Positions 14,041 through 22,905 of a DNA stretch of 59,722 nt are shown piece by piece (within the stretch, counting starts at the first letter, position 1; the number at the start of each line of letters is the position of its first letter). A program made the position numbers and the translations under genes. A model generated the notes under the pieces. The model ran no database searches and had not been told where the DNA came from. It saw nothing but the letters and a program-made list of their open reading frames with translations. Origin of the DNA: a virus; IMG/VR virus record IMGVR_UViG_3300037504_000748, positions 1 to 59,722 of that record; one strand, given 5' to 3'.

Positions 14041-14634
14041 ATGTACACGGTCAAGAAATCGATTGACATCGACTTCGCCCATCACGTTGATGGTCATCTC
14101 GGCCCTTGCATCAACATTCACGGTCACACCTGGAAGTTTGAACTCGAGGTGGAAGCAGAGGAGCTAGATGAGCACGGGTTCGTCATTGACTTTGGCGACC
14201 TCAAACGTGAAGTGCTGCAGCCTGTCCATCAAATGCTCGATCACGGTCTTCTGATCAGCGAAGCGACTATCGCTATGTGCAGCGCCTCTCTCACCCAACT
14301 CGGAAGGGTGCTCACCAACACCCGTAATAGCGAAGACGTGGCCGCACTCGAGAGGATAGGCGCAGAGACCAACCGTTGGTTGTTTCGTAGCGCACGGGTA
14401 AACTCCACTGAAGAAGGTTTGAATGGTGCTTACGACGTCGATATGGGAGGTATGAAGGTTATTATTTTCCCGCAAGCACCTACTTCAGAACGCATCGCCC
14501 GTTGGCTTGCTCGTTTGGCAGATAAACGTCTGGTACAGTCCGGCCGCTATGTCAATCTCTATTACATCACCGCATCCATTTACGAGACTATGCACCCCGT
14601 CAATTCGGTCGCCTCTTACCGCTTACTTGTGTAA
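14041..14634 (+). CDS. queD: QueD, 6-carboxy-tetrahydropterin synthase, with an insertion
   Basis: QueD makes 6-carboxy-5,6,7,8-tetrahydropterin, the second step to preQ0. Zinc ligands are visible as H14/H15, H27 and H29 (HGH), with C23 as the catalytic Cys candidate. PTSERIARWL near residue 155 carries the conserved Glu of the family. The usual length is about 120 aa; here 197, because roughly 60-70 residues are inserted between the two halves. AGGAGAATCAC precedes the ATG. Confidence 0.9.
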   Translation: MYTVKKSIDIDFAHHVDGHLGPCINIHGHTWKFELEVEAEELDEHGFVIDFGDLKREVLQPVHQMLDHGLLISEATIAMCSASLTQLGRVLTNTRNSEDVAALERIGAETNRWLFRSARVNSTEEGLNGAYDVDMGGMKVIIFPQAPTSERIARWLARLADKRLVQSGRYVNLYYITASIYETMHPVNSVASYRLLV

Positions 14635-14666
14635 GCAATTCGTTCGGAATACTGGAAAAATAAGAC

Positions 14667-14693
14667 TTGATCTTGGTTTTCAGTGGTTACAAT
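14667..14693 (+). promoter_or_regulatory. Possible promoter upstream of the 14721 gene
   Basis: TTGATC, 15 bp, TACAAT in an 86-bp gap that is more AT-rich than its surroundings. The spacer is short, so it is a moderate candidate. Confidence 0.4.
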
Positions 14694-14720
14694 TATTGAT
14701 CCATCTTGAAGGAGCCCACA

Positions 14721-15173
14721 ATGGACCAGCTGCCAAAGGGCGAAATCCCCGACATCAATGAGGACGAAGAGGATATGCTCTCCGGTCTCAACTTGGATCT
14801 GCTCGCCGAAGATGCAGACGCAGACGCAGACGAAACACCTGAACCCCCTTCTTTTAGAAGACGCTTCTTCCGAGGGGAGTTTGTGCCTTTGACCAATTAT
14901 CCTGAAGGCGTAACCGAAGCATCGACTGCTGATGAGGGGGAAGAAACTACTCCCCTTGCTGATTGCGTAGTACCGGATAAGGAGGCTGACAAGAAGACTG
15001 AAATCTTCTACATTGGTCACGAGCGTACTCGCAAAGAATTTCGTGCCTTCGTCAACAAGAACCATCTCAATAAGTCACGCATCGTGACTCAGCTGCTCGC
15101 TGCTTTTATGAAAGGAGGAGTCACCCGTGACGGGCGCGTTGAAGTGCCGTCTTGTTTGATCGATCTACGTTAG
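14721..15173 (+). CDS. Acidic protein with possible ribbon-helix-helix C-terminus
   Basis: A 150-aa product. AAGGAG supports the ATG at 14721. The first half is acidic and probably disordered (EDADADADE). The last third (KTEIFYIGHERTRKEFRAF, NKSRIVTQLLAAFM) fits a strand-helix-helix unit. It could be a regulator or an accessory of the recombination genes that follow. Confidence 0.62.
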   Translation: MDQLPKGEIPDINEDEEDMLSGLNLDLLAEDADADADETPEPPSFRRRFFRGEFVPLTNYPEGVTEASTADEGEETTPLADCVVPDKEADKKTEIFYIGHERTRKEFRAFVNKNHLNKSRIVTQLLAAFMKGGVTRDGRVEVPSCLIDLR

Positions 15174-15181
15174 GAAGAAGT

Positions 15182-16291
15182 ATGACCCTTTTCAATGAGG
15201 CAACCCCAATCTCCCTTGACGCTTTGATGGTAGAAGGGGAGCAGATGACAGCGATGGAAGTATTTTCCATGTGTCGTCTGGATGAATACACGCAATCAGC
15301 TATCACAACCTGTATGCGTTGCGATATGAAGTTTTTCTTGCGCTACATACTGGGGATCACTCCCAGAGGTTTCAATAAGAATTTCCTTGTAGGCAAGATG
15401 GTACACAAATTCTTTGAGCTCTCTCTCGTCCCTCTCGTCAACGGTGAAAACATTGCGCCTGTCCTTCAGAAAGCAATGTTCAAATGGGACAAGATGATTG
15501 AGAAGATTCTCGAAGATAGCGATCTAGTAGGCGGCAACGATATGCACGCCCTCAATTACGCCCGCGCACAATCCACTGCAATGTGTCGGGCATGGCTAAC
15601 TCTCCACGGGGATGCTTTCGCCGACAAGTATGAAATCGTTTCCGTAGAACAGACTGTTCGTGCTACCGAAGACCCCAAATTCGAACACTTTATTTATCGC
15701 TGCGCAGGTCAGATGGACGGCGTACTGCGCGAGAAAGAAGATAAAGAAAAGTGGTGGTTGATAGAGCATAAGTCCCGTTCCCAAATCAACGCTCTCAATC
15801 AATTCGATCTCATGACCGACTTCCAGGCAAACTTCTATATTGCTTTGGCTGTCTTCCGTCTGGCCGAGTTCCTCCAGCAGTATTCTGATATCCAAGGTAC
15901 ATGGATGGGCTTTCTGTTCAATGCTATCAAGAAACCTCAACATCGTGTCAAGAAAGGCACCAACGATTACGAAGAGCTGGCCGGCCGTATGTACGAAGCA
16001 ATGCTCGGTGATCCTGACGGGTACTTTTTCCTTGATCGTGTATCGGTCGATATGGACACGGTTATTATGGCCATGACTGATGCCCGGCTCATGATCGATT
16101 ACATCAACTCCATGGTACCGGAGAAAGTCATTCGCCGCACTACTGCATGCGCTGACTACGCAGGATGCGAATATAAGCCCCTTTGCCAACACGGTGCAGT
16201 AGCTGTCGATCTCGACTCCATCATCTACAATCCTAACATCAACCTCTATCAGGGTAAAGCTGCTCACGAAGAGCTCAAGGAGGAAACATGA
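15182..16291 (+). CDS. PD-(D/E)XK nuclease with Fe-S cysteines (RecB/Cas4-like)
   Basis: The 369-aa product opens with SAITTCMRCDMKFFLRYILG, the Cys-containing entry of the Cas4/AddB nuclease family. It has GQMDGV and LIEHKS as the catalytic D...ExK, and closes with CADYAGCEYKPLC, which with the N-terminal Cys would hold a 4Fe-4S cluster. GGAAG precedes the ATG at 15182. It overlaps the Sak4-like ATPase by 4 bp; exonuclease plus annealing ATPase plus SSB form a phage recombination module. Confidence 0.85.
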   Translation: MTLFNEATPISLDALMVEGEQMTAMEVFSMCRLDEYTQSAITTCMRCDMKFFLRYILGITPRGFNKNFLVGKMVHKFFELSLVPLVNGENIAPVLQKAMFKWDKMIEKILEDSDLVGGNDMHALNYARAQSTAMCRAWLTLHGDAFADKYEIVSVEQTVRATEDPKFEHFIYRCAGQMDGVLREKEDKEKWWLIEHKSRSQINALNQFDLMTDFQANFYIALAVFRLAEFLQQYSDIQGTWMGFLFNAIKKPQHRVKKGTNDYEELAGRMYEAMLGDPDGYFFLDRVSVDMDTVIMAMTDARLMIDYINSMVPEKVIRRTTACADYAGCEYKPLCQHGAVAVDLDSIIYNPNINLYQGKAAHEELKEET

Positions 16292-17187
16292 ACAATCAAA
16301 TCGGTGACCCTGCTCCCGAACCTAAATCACAGGAAGAGCAGCTGCTCATAGCCGTCCTGCCCGGTAAGCCGCGTCCCCCTAAAAAGCATCTCGAAGGTGG
16401 TGTCTTCTGGTTATACGGCGACATGAAGATCGGTAAAACGACTCTCGCCTCTCGCTTCGATGGTGTGTGGTTTCTGGCTACTGAGAAGGGCCAAGACTTT
16501 GTCAAATGCCGCGAGCCAACGGTCATCACTTCTTGGGCCGGCTTCGTCAAGCTGGTGCACGTCCTCTGCACAACCAAGCCCGAGAAGTTCGCTGACGGAG
16601 AACCGATCAAATGGATCGCCATCGACGTTTACGGTGATCTGTATCGTATGTGCATGGAGCATACGAATCATAGCCTCGGTGTCGAAGACCCTTCAGAACT
16701 CGGACATGGTAAGGGATGGTCGCGTTTGCGCAACCACTTCTTCCAAACCATGAACAGGCTGCGCCGTGAAACCCCCTACGGCATCATCCTCATCGATCAC
16801 CGCAGAATTACGCAATTCGAAGCTGCAGGTAAAAAACAAAATCGTATAGAGCCAAGCGTAGGCGCTGCGGGTTACGATTGGGCAAAGAAGAACGCCGATC
16901 TCATCGCATACGCTGCGATTACCCAGGTCGCTGAACGAGTCGACGGTCAGCCTACGGGAAACATACTCGAGAAGCGAGTTCTCTACACCCATCCCAATAT
17001 CTCATTGGTGGCTGGTGGACGCTTTCATGAAGCACTTCCCGCCGTCATTGACCTCTCTTCTGACCTCGTTCTGGATAAGCTCCAGAATCGCGAACTCAAG
17101 GAAGAGAAACTTCAAAGCGACTCCCTCGAAGAGGCAAACATCCGCGCGCCTACTGTTGACGGAGAAGCTGCGAGCGAACTCGGGTAA
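16288..17187 (+). CDS. RecA-fold ATPase, Sak4-like single-strand annealing protein
   Basis: A 299-aa product with Walker A GDMKIGKTT at about residues 44-52 and a Walker B-like WIAIDVYGD; IILIDHR follows. The size and RecA-like core fit the Sak4/phage nucleotide-binding family, which promotes annealing with SSB. It is encoded between the PD-(D/E)XK nuclease and SSB, with AAGGAGG before the ATG. The C-terminal 40 residues are charged and probably flexible. Confidence 0.8.
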   Translation: MNNQIGDPAPEPKSQEEQLLIAVLPGKPRPPKKHLEGGVFWLYGDMKIGKTTLASRFDGVWFLATEKGQDFVKCREPTVITSWAGFVKLVHVLCTTKPEKFADGEPIKWIAIDVYGDLYRMCMEHTNHSLGVEDPSELGHGKGWSRLRNHFFQTMNRLRRETPYGIILIDHRRITQFEAAGKKQNRIEPSVGAAGYDWAKKNADLIAYAAITQVAERVDGQPTGNILEKRVLYTHPNISLVAGGRFHEALPAVIDLSSDLVLDKLQNRELKEEKLQSDSLEEANIRAPTVDGEAASELG

Positions 17188-17243
17188 GCCCGCGCCCGGT
17201 TCGTCCTGTTAGGGCAATCACAGAAACAGACAAGGAGCTCACT

Positions 17244-17756
17244 ATGTCTGAAGGAAAAGACCCCCTCAACGATGACAACCTCGAAGGTGTCGATATGGGG
17301 TTGATGCCGGACGGCGCCAACGACGATCTCGACGGCCTGGATGATGTCTGGGGAGCTGGTCAAGAGCAGGTAGCCAAGGGCGAACCCCTCGGCACCTTCC
17401 GCGTCCAGATCGAGAAGGCTACCGTCGGCCGTTCCAACAGTTCGGGTCGTCTCCAGATCCATTACGAACTGACGGTCTGCGGCGAGCATGAATCCGCAGG
17501 TATTACCCTGCACAAGTACGATGGACTGGGCACGCCCCAGCAGGCCTCGATTACCCAGCGCCAGCTGGCCGCTCTCGGTGTCAACACCGGGCAGGTCAAT
17601 GGCAAGCAGCTGCCAGGCGTACTGCTGGCTCTGCAGGGTTCCGTGGTTGAAGTCATGGCCCGGAAAAACGGCGACTTCTACAACATCTACTTCCAGAAGG
17701 TGATCAACACCGAAGCGGACGGCATTGCTGCTGACGCCGGTGAGCCTCCCTTCTGA
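17244..17756 (+). CDS. ssb: Single-stranded DNA-binding protein
   Basis: The 170-aa product has an acidic N-terminal extension of about 45 residues, a beta-rich domain consistent with an OB fold (FRVQIEKATVGRS, LQIHYELTVCGE, VVEVMARKNGDFYNIYF), and a C-terminal tip DAGEPPF like the partner-binding tail of bacterial SSB. It follows the Sak4-like ATPase and is closed by a stem-loop. Assigned by tail, strand pattern and context. Confidence 0.75.
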   Translation: MSEGKDPLNDDNLEGVDMGLMPDGANDDLDGLDDVWGAGQEQVAKGEPLGTFRVQIEKATVGRSNSSGRLQIHYELTVCGEHESAGITLHKYDGLGTPQQASITQRQLAALGVNTGQVNGKQLPGVLLALQGSVVEVMARKNGDFYNIYFQKVINTEADGIAADAGEPPF

Positions 17757-17763
17757 TCAGCCC

Positions 17764-17793
17764 CCTCCCCTAAGGAACCAACCTTAGGGGAGG
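17764..17793 (+). terminator. Strong hairpin after ssb
   Basis: CCTCCCCTAAGG-aaccaa-CCTTAGGGGAGG, a perfect 12-bp stem 8 bp after the stop. No T-run, so it may protect the transcript end or attenuate expression of the primase gene downstream. Confidence 0.65.
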
Positions 17794-17814
17794 TCCTTCC
17801 AGCGCGGATTCCAC

Positions 17815-20751
17815 ATGGACAATGATAGCCATTTACTCGACCTCGAACAAGGTTTCATGGTCGAGTTCACTCGCCCCAATCAAAACGTATATTGCCCGCA
17901 CTGTGAGACGGAAGGTGAGTCCAAATCCCCTTCCTGTTCTGCGAACATCAACGGTTACTATCGATGTCAGTCATGCGGCAAACGTGGATACGTAACACAG
18001 TTCTACGCCGCTAAGATGGGTATCTCTACGCGGGAAGCAAGAGATAAACTCCTTATCCGCGATGCCCACCGTAGAAACGCATTGACAAACTGCCTTCGTG
18101 ATCTGGAATACGAACTCAGAGAACGTAAAAGCAAGTCATCGTTATCTACTGACGTAGTAAATGACACGGCACAGATACTCCGGACACATGCCAAGTGGCT
18201 TCCTTATCTCGTTGAGGAACGCTGCCTGACTACAGATACCATCGTCCAGTTCGATCTCGGCGCTGATGAGTATCGCATTACAATCCCTGTGTATGATGAA
18301 GACATGGACGTGCGTACTATCCGGCGCTACGACCCAAATTGTGCCGATCAGAAGATGGTCAACCATATTCTCGGGGACAACACCCCTTCTCTCTACCCCC
18401 TGCAACGTTACGACGAAATCGCAAACGGAGACACAGTCATTATCTGTGAAGGTGAATTCGATTGCATGATGCTCTGGCAGGCGGGTTTCAAAGCACTCAC
18501 CAATACTGGCAATGCAGGGGTATGGTTACCCGAGTGGACAGAGAAATTGATGAGTGATCTTCCCCGCTGCAACTTCATCATTATCTTTGATGTCCATGAC
18601 AAGAAGATGGACTACGGCCAACGCATGGCCAAGAAGGTAGCGAAGGACCTGGCCGCTGTCGGATTGACCGTTAGTATCGCAGAACTGGATCTACCTACCG
18701 CCTATCGCGGAGGGGATATATCCGATTACTTCGCTAAGGAGAAGCGGACCTCTGAGGAACTGCAGCATTTGATTGATAATACTACGCCTATAAAGGCTTC
18801 AGATATTTCCCGCGAGGATATATATCCACCTGAATTAGAAGAAGAGGAGAGGAGTAGCAAAAAAGCTACAAAGACACCAATTTCATTTCAAACGCTTGCA
18901 AATGCTACGCACGCGCGTTACTACCACGAACCCATCCGAATCAAAGGTCTCGTAGCAGGTAAGCGGGTATCTCCCTATATCGTACCTAGTCGCTACACAG
19001 CAATCATCAAGACCTCTGAAGACGAATCAACGGTTGATAAAACGATTCGACCTACTGACGCTGTCGTGCTGCAGCTGCTTGATTGCTCAATCACAGCTCA
19101 AAAAGAAGTGCTTCGTCAGATGGTGGGTGCCCCTCGCGGCGCCGCAGTTCGTATCATGATTCACGACACAATGAATGTCGAGGAGATTTATCTTATCCCC
19201 GCAGTCGGTACAGATAGTGAGGAAGGTCCCTATGTCATGCGGACGGCCTACTACATCGGTCACGGTATCGCCACGAATCAGGTATATGAATTCCGGGGTA
19301 TTACTCTCCCTGACCCGCGTTCGCAAGCCGCGACCCATCTCCTCCACGTCGCGATCAAATCTGAAACAGAAATCGAAACCTTTCAGCTTGCACCTGACGA
19401 TGTAACTGAACTTCGTAGGACCTTCCACAGCCTTAATGTGATGGATAAGCTCGAGGAGATTGCAGATGATCTATCAGACCATGTTACACATATCTACGGC
19501 CGACGTGACTTGCATATTGCGATTGACCTTGCTTTCCACTCCGCTCAGGGAATCGTGTTCGATGATATACCTTTGCGAAAAGGATGGGTCGAATTACTAG
19601 TACTTGGTGACACTCGGACAGGTAAAGGATTTGTCACGGAAGGCCTCACTCGGTTCTATCGAGCGGGAGAGGTTGTTTCTGGCGAAAACGTATCACTAGC
19701 TGGTCTCATCGGCGGCCTTCAGAGAATCGGTGACAGATGGTCTCTTGTATGGGGCAAGATCCCCCTCAATGACAGACGACTTGTGGTTATCGATGAAGCC
19801 ACCGGTTTGGGTCATCAGGACATTGCCAGAATGTCCAGAATACGATCTGAAGGTATCGCAGAGATTACCAAGATCATCTCGGAGAAAACTACAGCTCGAA
19901 CTCGTCTCATATGGCTTGCAAATCCACGAGCTCACAATGATTCCACCCCCCGAATGATCGCAGACTACGATCACGGGGTCCAAGCGGTCGCGGAATTAGT
20001 TGGCGCCGCAGAAGACATCGCACGCTTCGACATGGTGCTCATTGTCGCACAGAACGAGGTCAATACAGATACTATCAACACGAAACATGTCAGCTCTAAA
20101 GCCCAGAAATACACGCAACCGTTATGCCAGAAGCTTCTTGCCTGGGCGTGGTCACGTAAGCCTGATCAGATCACTTTCACATCGTCTGCGCAGGCCACTA
20201 TCCTCAAGGCAGCTATAGCTCTCGGTCACCAGTTTAGTCCCCACGTTTGCCTCATCCAATCAGAAGATGTCCGCTTCAAGATCGTCCGCATCGCTACAGC
20301 GGCTGCCATGCGTACTTTTTCTGCATCAGAAAATGGCGAAGAAGTTGTCGTCGATGAATACCATGTGACGTTCGCTTACAACTTCCTTCATTACATCTAT
20401 TCGAAACCCTGTTGTGGCTACAGCAATCTCTCTGCTATTCACAAAGAGAGGGCTACTCTTCGTGATCCGAAGCTTGTGTTTCACACGCTGAAGAAGGCAG
20501 TCCAGATGTCTAACAACCAGACGAATATGATGGACCTTATCGACGGTTTACTCGAGCATCGCAAGCTCACCGGAACTGACTTAGCTGACTTCACAGGTAT
20601 TGATACTTTCCAAATCCGCACAATCATTTCCGACCTCGTGCGCTCACGTGCTCTTATCAAAGAGCACTCCTACTACATCAAGAAACCCGCATTCAAAACA
20701 TTTCTCAGCGCCCTGAAAGCTCGCTTATCGAATGAAGGAGTCACAACATGA
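17815..20751 (+). CDS. Primase fused to an MCM-like AAA+ helicase
   Basis: The 978-aa product makes primers and probably unwinds DNA. The N-terminal zinc ribbon has C27, C30, C51 and C54. A TOPRIM domain follows (IICEGEFDCMML near residue 210, then IIFDVHD). After a linker of about 200 residues comes an AAA+ module with Walker A GDTRTGKG near residue 600, SGENVSLAGLIGG, Walker B VVIDEATGL and TARTRLIWLANPR. These resemble MCM/SF6 motifs (a SAEG/GLTA-like loop and a sensor 1 ANP) more than the RecA-fold DnaB/T7 gp4 type. A helical C-terminal part reads like a winged helix. Confidence 0.85.
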   Translation: MDNDSHLLDLEQGFMVEFTRPNQNVYCPHCETEGESKSPSCSANINGYYRCQSCGKRGYVTQFYAAKMGISTREARDKLLIRDAHRRNALTNCLRDLEYELRERKSKSSLSTDVVNDTAQILRTHAKWLPYLVEERCLTTDTIVQFDLGADEYRITIPVYDEDMDVRTIRRYDPNCADQKMVNHILGDNTPSLYPLQRYDEIANGDTVIICEGEFDCMMLWQAGFKALTNTGNAGVWLPEWTEKLMSDLPRCNFIIIFDVHDKKMDYGQRMAKKVAKDLAAVGLTVSIAELDLPTAYRGGDISDYFAKEKRTSEELQHLIDNTTPIKASDISREDIYPPELEEEERSSKKATKTPISFQTLANATHARYYHEPIRIKGLVAGKRVSPYIVPSRYTAIIKTSEDESTVDKTIRPTDAVVLQLLDCSITAQKEVLRQMVGAPRGAAVRIMIHDTMNVEEIYLIPAVGTDSEEGPYVMRTAYYIGHGIATNQVYEFRGITLPDPRSQAATHLLHVAIKSETEIETFQLAPDDVTELRRTFHSLNVMDKLEEIADDLSDHVTHIYGRRDLHIAIDLAFHSAQGIVFDDIPLRKGWVELLVLGDTRTGKGFVTEGLTRFYRAGEVVSGENVSLAGLIGGLQRIGDRWSLVWGKIPLNDRRLVVIDEATGLGHQDIARMSRIRSEGIAEITKIISEKTTARTRLIWLANPRAHNDSTPRMIADYDHGVQAVAELVGAAEDIARFDMVLIVAQNEVNTDTINTKHVSSKAQKYTQPLCQKLLAWAWSRKPDQITFTSSAQATILKAAIALGHQFSPHVCLIQSEDVRFKIVRIATAAAMRTFSASENGEEVVVDEYHVTFAYNFLHYIYSKPCCGYSNLSAIHKERATLRDPKLVFHTLKKAVQMSNNQTNMMDLIDGLLEHRKLTGTDLADFTGIDTFQIRTIISDLVRSRALIKEHSYYIKKPAFKTFLSALKARLSNEGVTT

Positions 20752-21470
20752 CCGAGAAACTCTATCGCATCGTCGAAATTTTCGACAGCGTCCAAGGCGA
20801 AGGACCTCAAGTAGGTATCCCGATGACTTTCGTTCGCTTCGCATGGTGCAACCGTGCTTGCGTATTCTGCGACACCCAATTCAACAAGCCGGCTTTTACA
20901 GGTACAGCCCGGCAGGTCGCGCAGATCATTGCCAACAGTAAACCTACCTGGGTCCTCTTTACAGGCGGCGAACCTCTAATGCAGCTCGATTGCCATCTTA
21001 TCGGTGCTGTCCGCCGTGCATGCGGCAAGAAGGTCAGGTTCGCCCTCGAAACTAACGGTTCACTATGGAATGATGTGTTGTACGACATGGACTTCATCAA
21101 CATCAGTCCTAAAGCTCATCCTATGGATGAGGACATTGCCTTCCATATCTCGAAACGTATCATCGATGCTGCCAAGGATCCCGCCGGGCTGGTCATCAAT
21201 TCCGTCCGCTATTCACTCGATAAGGAGGTCATCGGGGACCCTGAAACGTTCGAACCGATCGACATCAAGGCGGAATGTATCTGCTTCAGTCCTCTCTTCT
21301 TCCCGAAGGAAGAGCTGCCAGGGGGATGGAAGGTTGGTGACGGCTACGGTGCTCTCGAAGGTGATCCTGATGAGAAAGCTCTGAAGATTTGCACCCTGTT
21401 GGTACAGAAATTCAAGCTCAAAAACGCCCGGCTATCCCTCCAACAGCATAAGATAATGGGTGTGCGGTGA
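20748..21470 (+). CDS. queE: QueE, 7-carboxy-7-deazaguanine synthase
   Basis: Radical-SAM enzyme that contracts the pterin to 7-carboxy-7-deazaguanine. The cluster motif CxxxCxxC is at residues 34, 38 and 41 (CNRACVFC). VQGEGPQVGIP before it and FTGGEPLMQ after it are typical of QueE. 240 aa, normal length. The ATG overlaps the primase stop (ATGA) with AAGGAG upstream. Confidence 0.95.
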   Translation: MTEKLYRIVEIFDSVQGEGPQVGIPMTFVRFAWCNRACVFCDTQFNKPAFTGTARQVAQIIANSKPTWVLFTGGEPLMQLDCHLIGAVRRACGKKVRFALETNGSLWNDVLYDMDFINISPKAHPMDEDIAFHISKRIIDAAKDPAGLVINSVRYSLDKEVIGDPETFEPIDIKAECICFSPLFFPKEELPGGWKVGDGYGALEGDPDEKALKICTLLVQKFKLKNARLSLQQHKIMGVR

Positions 21471-21601
21471 ATCGAAAGTATTCTGTACGGAATGCTACCG
21501 CATAAATCGCTTCAAAATTCAAGGGCATACTAATCCATAGCCCACCCGTAAATCTTCAGCCAATGCATATAGCATTTTGACTACATCGCAGGAGAATCTC
21601 A

Positions 21602-22294
21602 GTGAAACCAGGCAATGACAAGACAGATCCGAAACTCGGCCTCAAGGTACATGAAGCACTATCGAGGGAGGGTCTCGAAACACCTATGGTGCACCTCGAC
21701 AAGCGCATGGGGGCCCCTGAACAGCAGGATGCTATCCAAGGGGCCATGAAGCAGATGATGCATGCACTAAACCTGGATCTGAACGATCCTTCGCTAGTCG
21801 ATACACCCGGGCGCGTGTCCAAGATGTTTCTCAATGAGTTCTTCTACGGCCTCGACTATCATTATTTCCCTCGATGCACAACCGTTCCGAATACAATGTG
21901 TGATGATAGCACCGGGTTTGTAATCGAGCCAGGTATTTCAGTCAAATCGACGTGTGAGCACCACTTCGTTGTTATCGAAGGCGTTGCCTCTGTTGCCTAT
22001 ATCCCCGACAAGGTAATTCTCGGGCTTTCCAAACTCAACCGTATTGTGGACTTTTTCTCACGCCGTCCGCAAGTGCAGGAACGGTTGACAAGCCAGATTG
22101 CCTGCACGCTGCAAACGGTACTCGACACAAGTGATGTCGCTGTAATAATCGAAGCTGTGCACTATTGTGTGCGCCATAGGGGCGTAGAGGATCAGCACAG
22201 CTACACTCGTACCGCTTCTCTGCACGGAGCCTTTCGCCTGGGCCCTCTCCGTCAAGAGTTCCTCCAATGCGCCCAGACAGGACGGTTTCAATGA
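21602..22294 (+). CDS. folE: FolE, GTP cyclohydrolase I
   Basis: Converts GTP to dihydroneopterin triphosphate, the first step of preQ0 synthesis. Signature stretches are STCEHHF, GLSKLNRIVDFFSRRPQVQE, and HYCVRHRGV, with the zinc Cys and His residues present. 230 aa. It starts at GTG (21602) behind AGGAGAATC. A 131-bp gap after queE shows nothing clear except AT-rich sequence. Its stop overlaps the next gene (ATGA). Confidence 0.95.
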   Translation: MKPGNDKTDPKLGLKVHEALSREGLETPMVHLDKRMGAPEQQDAIQGAMKQMMHALNLDLNDPSLVDTPGRVSKMFLNEFFYGLDYHYFPRCTTVPNTMCDDSTGFVIEPGISVKSTCEHHFVVIEGVASVAYIPDKVILGLSKLNRIVDFFSRRPQVQERLTSQIACTLQTVLDTSDVAVIIEAVHYCVRHRGVEDQHSYTRTASLHGAFRLGPLRQEFLQCAQTGRFQ

Positions 22295-22905
22295 CTTTTT
22301 TTCATCCGCTGCTGCCGACTCATGTGATTCGAAGTTCGGCAATCGATCACGCACACAAGATGCTCTTGCCGATGATAGAATCGCAGCACCCACTGTATTT
22401 CTTTGTCGTATGCCAGGGCGGCCGGACGTATTGGAGCTGGCTTCGTGGGGCGCTAGAAACACTTCTCAAATACCACAATCGACCGGTGGACGACTATGAA
22501 CTGTCGTTCATTCGATCCGTGTCGTACGAGAATAATCAACCGCTATCAGACGATGCGTGCTATCTATCTTCCGACGCCGGCGCCTTGGAGCGAGCTAGTG
22601 CGAACCAGCATGCTTGGGTAGTGATCGTCGACGACATCTGTGAAAGCGGGCGCACTATCGCGCGCATAAAACGATACATGGCTCAATTCTATGTGCAACC
22701 GAGCTGTGCTATGACCCTGTTTTCAAGGCACACATCCGCAACTCCTATCGCCTTCAATGCCGACAACATCTCCCATGCAGTAGAGCATACTCGCGTCTTC
22801 TCCCCGTGGGTTGTTCAGCCTTCATTGTTCTTGGTCGGCTGCGGGCTGGACCACCGCAATAAGTACCGAGATCTTCCCTTCCTCGCTTATCTCAAGGAGC
22901 ACTAA
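22291..22905 (+). CDS. Type I phosphoribosyltransferase-like protein in the deazaguanine cluster
   Basis: A 204-aa product. WVVIVDDICESGRTI matches the PRPP-binding loop of type I phosphoribosyltransferases (hypoxanthine/guanine type), and a hydrophobic strand with FVVCQGGRTYW earlier may be the PPi loop. The ATGA overlap with folE favours the start at 22291 over 22267. It ends 1 bp inside dpdA, so it is co-translated between the first and last pathway genes. It might salvage the guanine released by DNA base exchange or act on a deazapurine; substrate unknown. Confidence 0.72.
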   Translation: MTFFHPLLPTHVIRSSAIDHAHKMLLPMIESQHPLYFFVVCQGGRTYWSWLRGALETLLKYHNRPVDDYELSFIRSVSYENNQPLSDDACYLSSDAGALERASANQHAWVVIVDDICESGRTIARIKRYMAQFYVQPSCAMTLFSRHTSATPIAFNADNISHAVEHTRVFSPWVVQPSLFLVGCGLDHRNKYRDLPFLAYLKEH

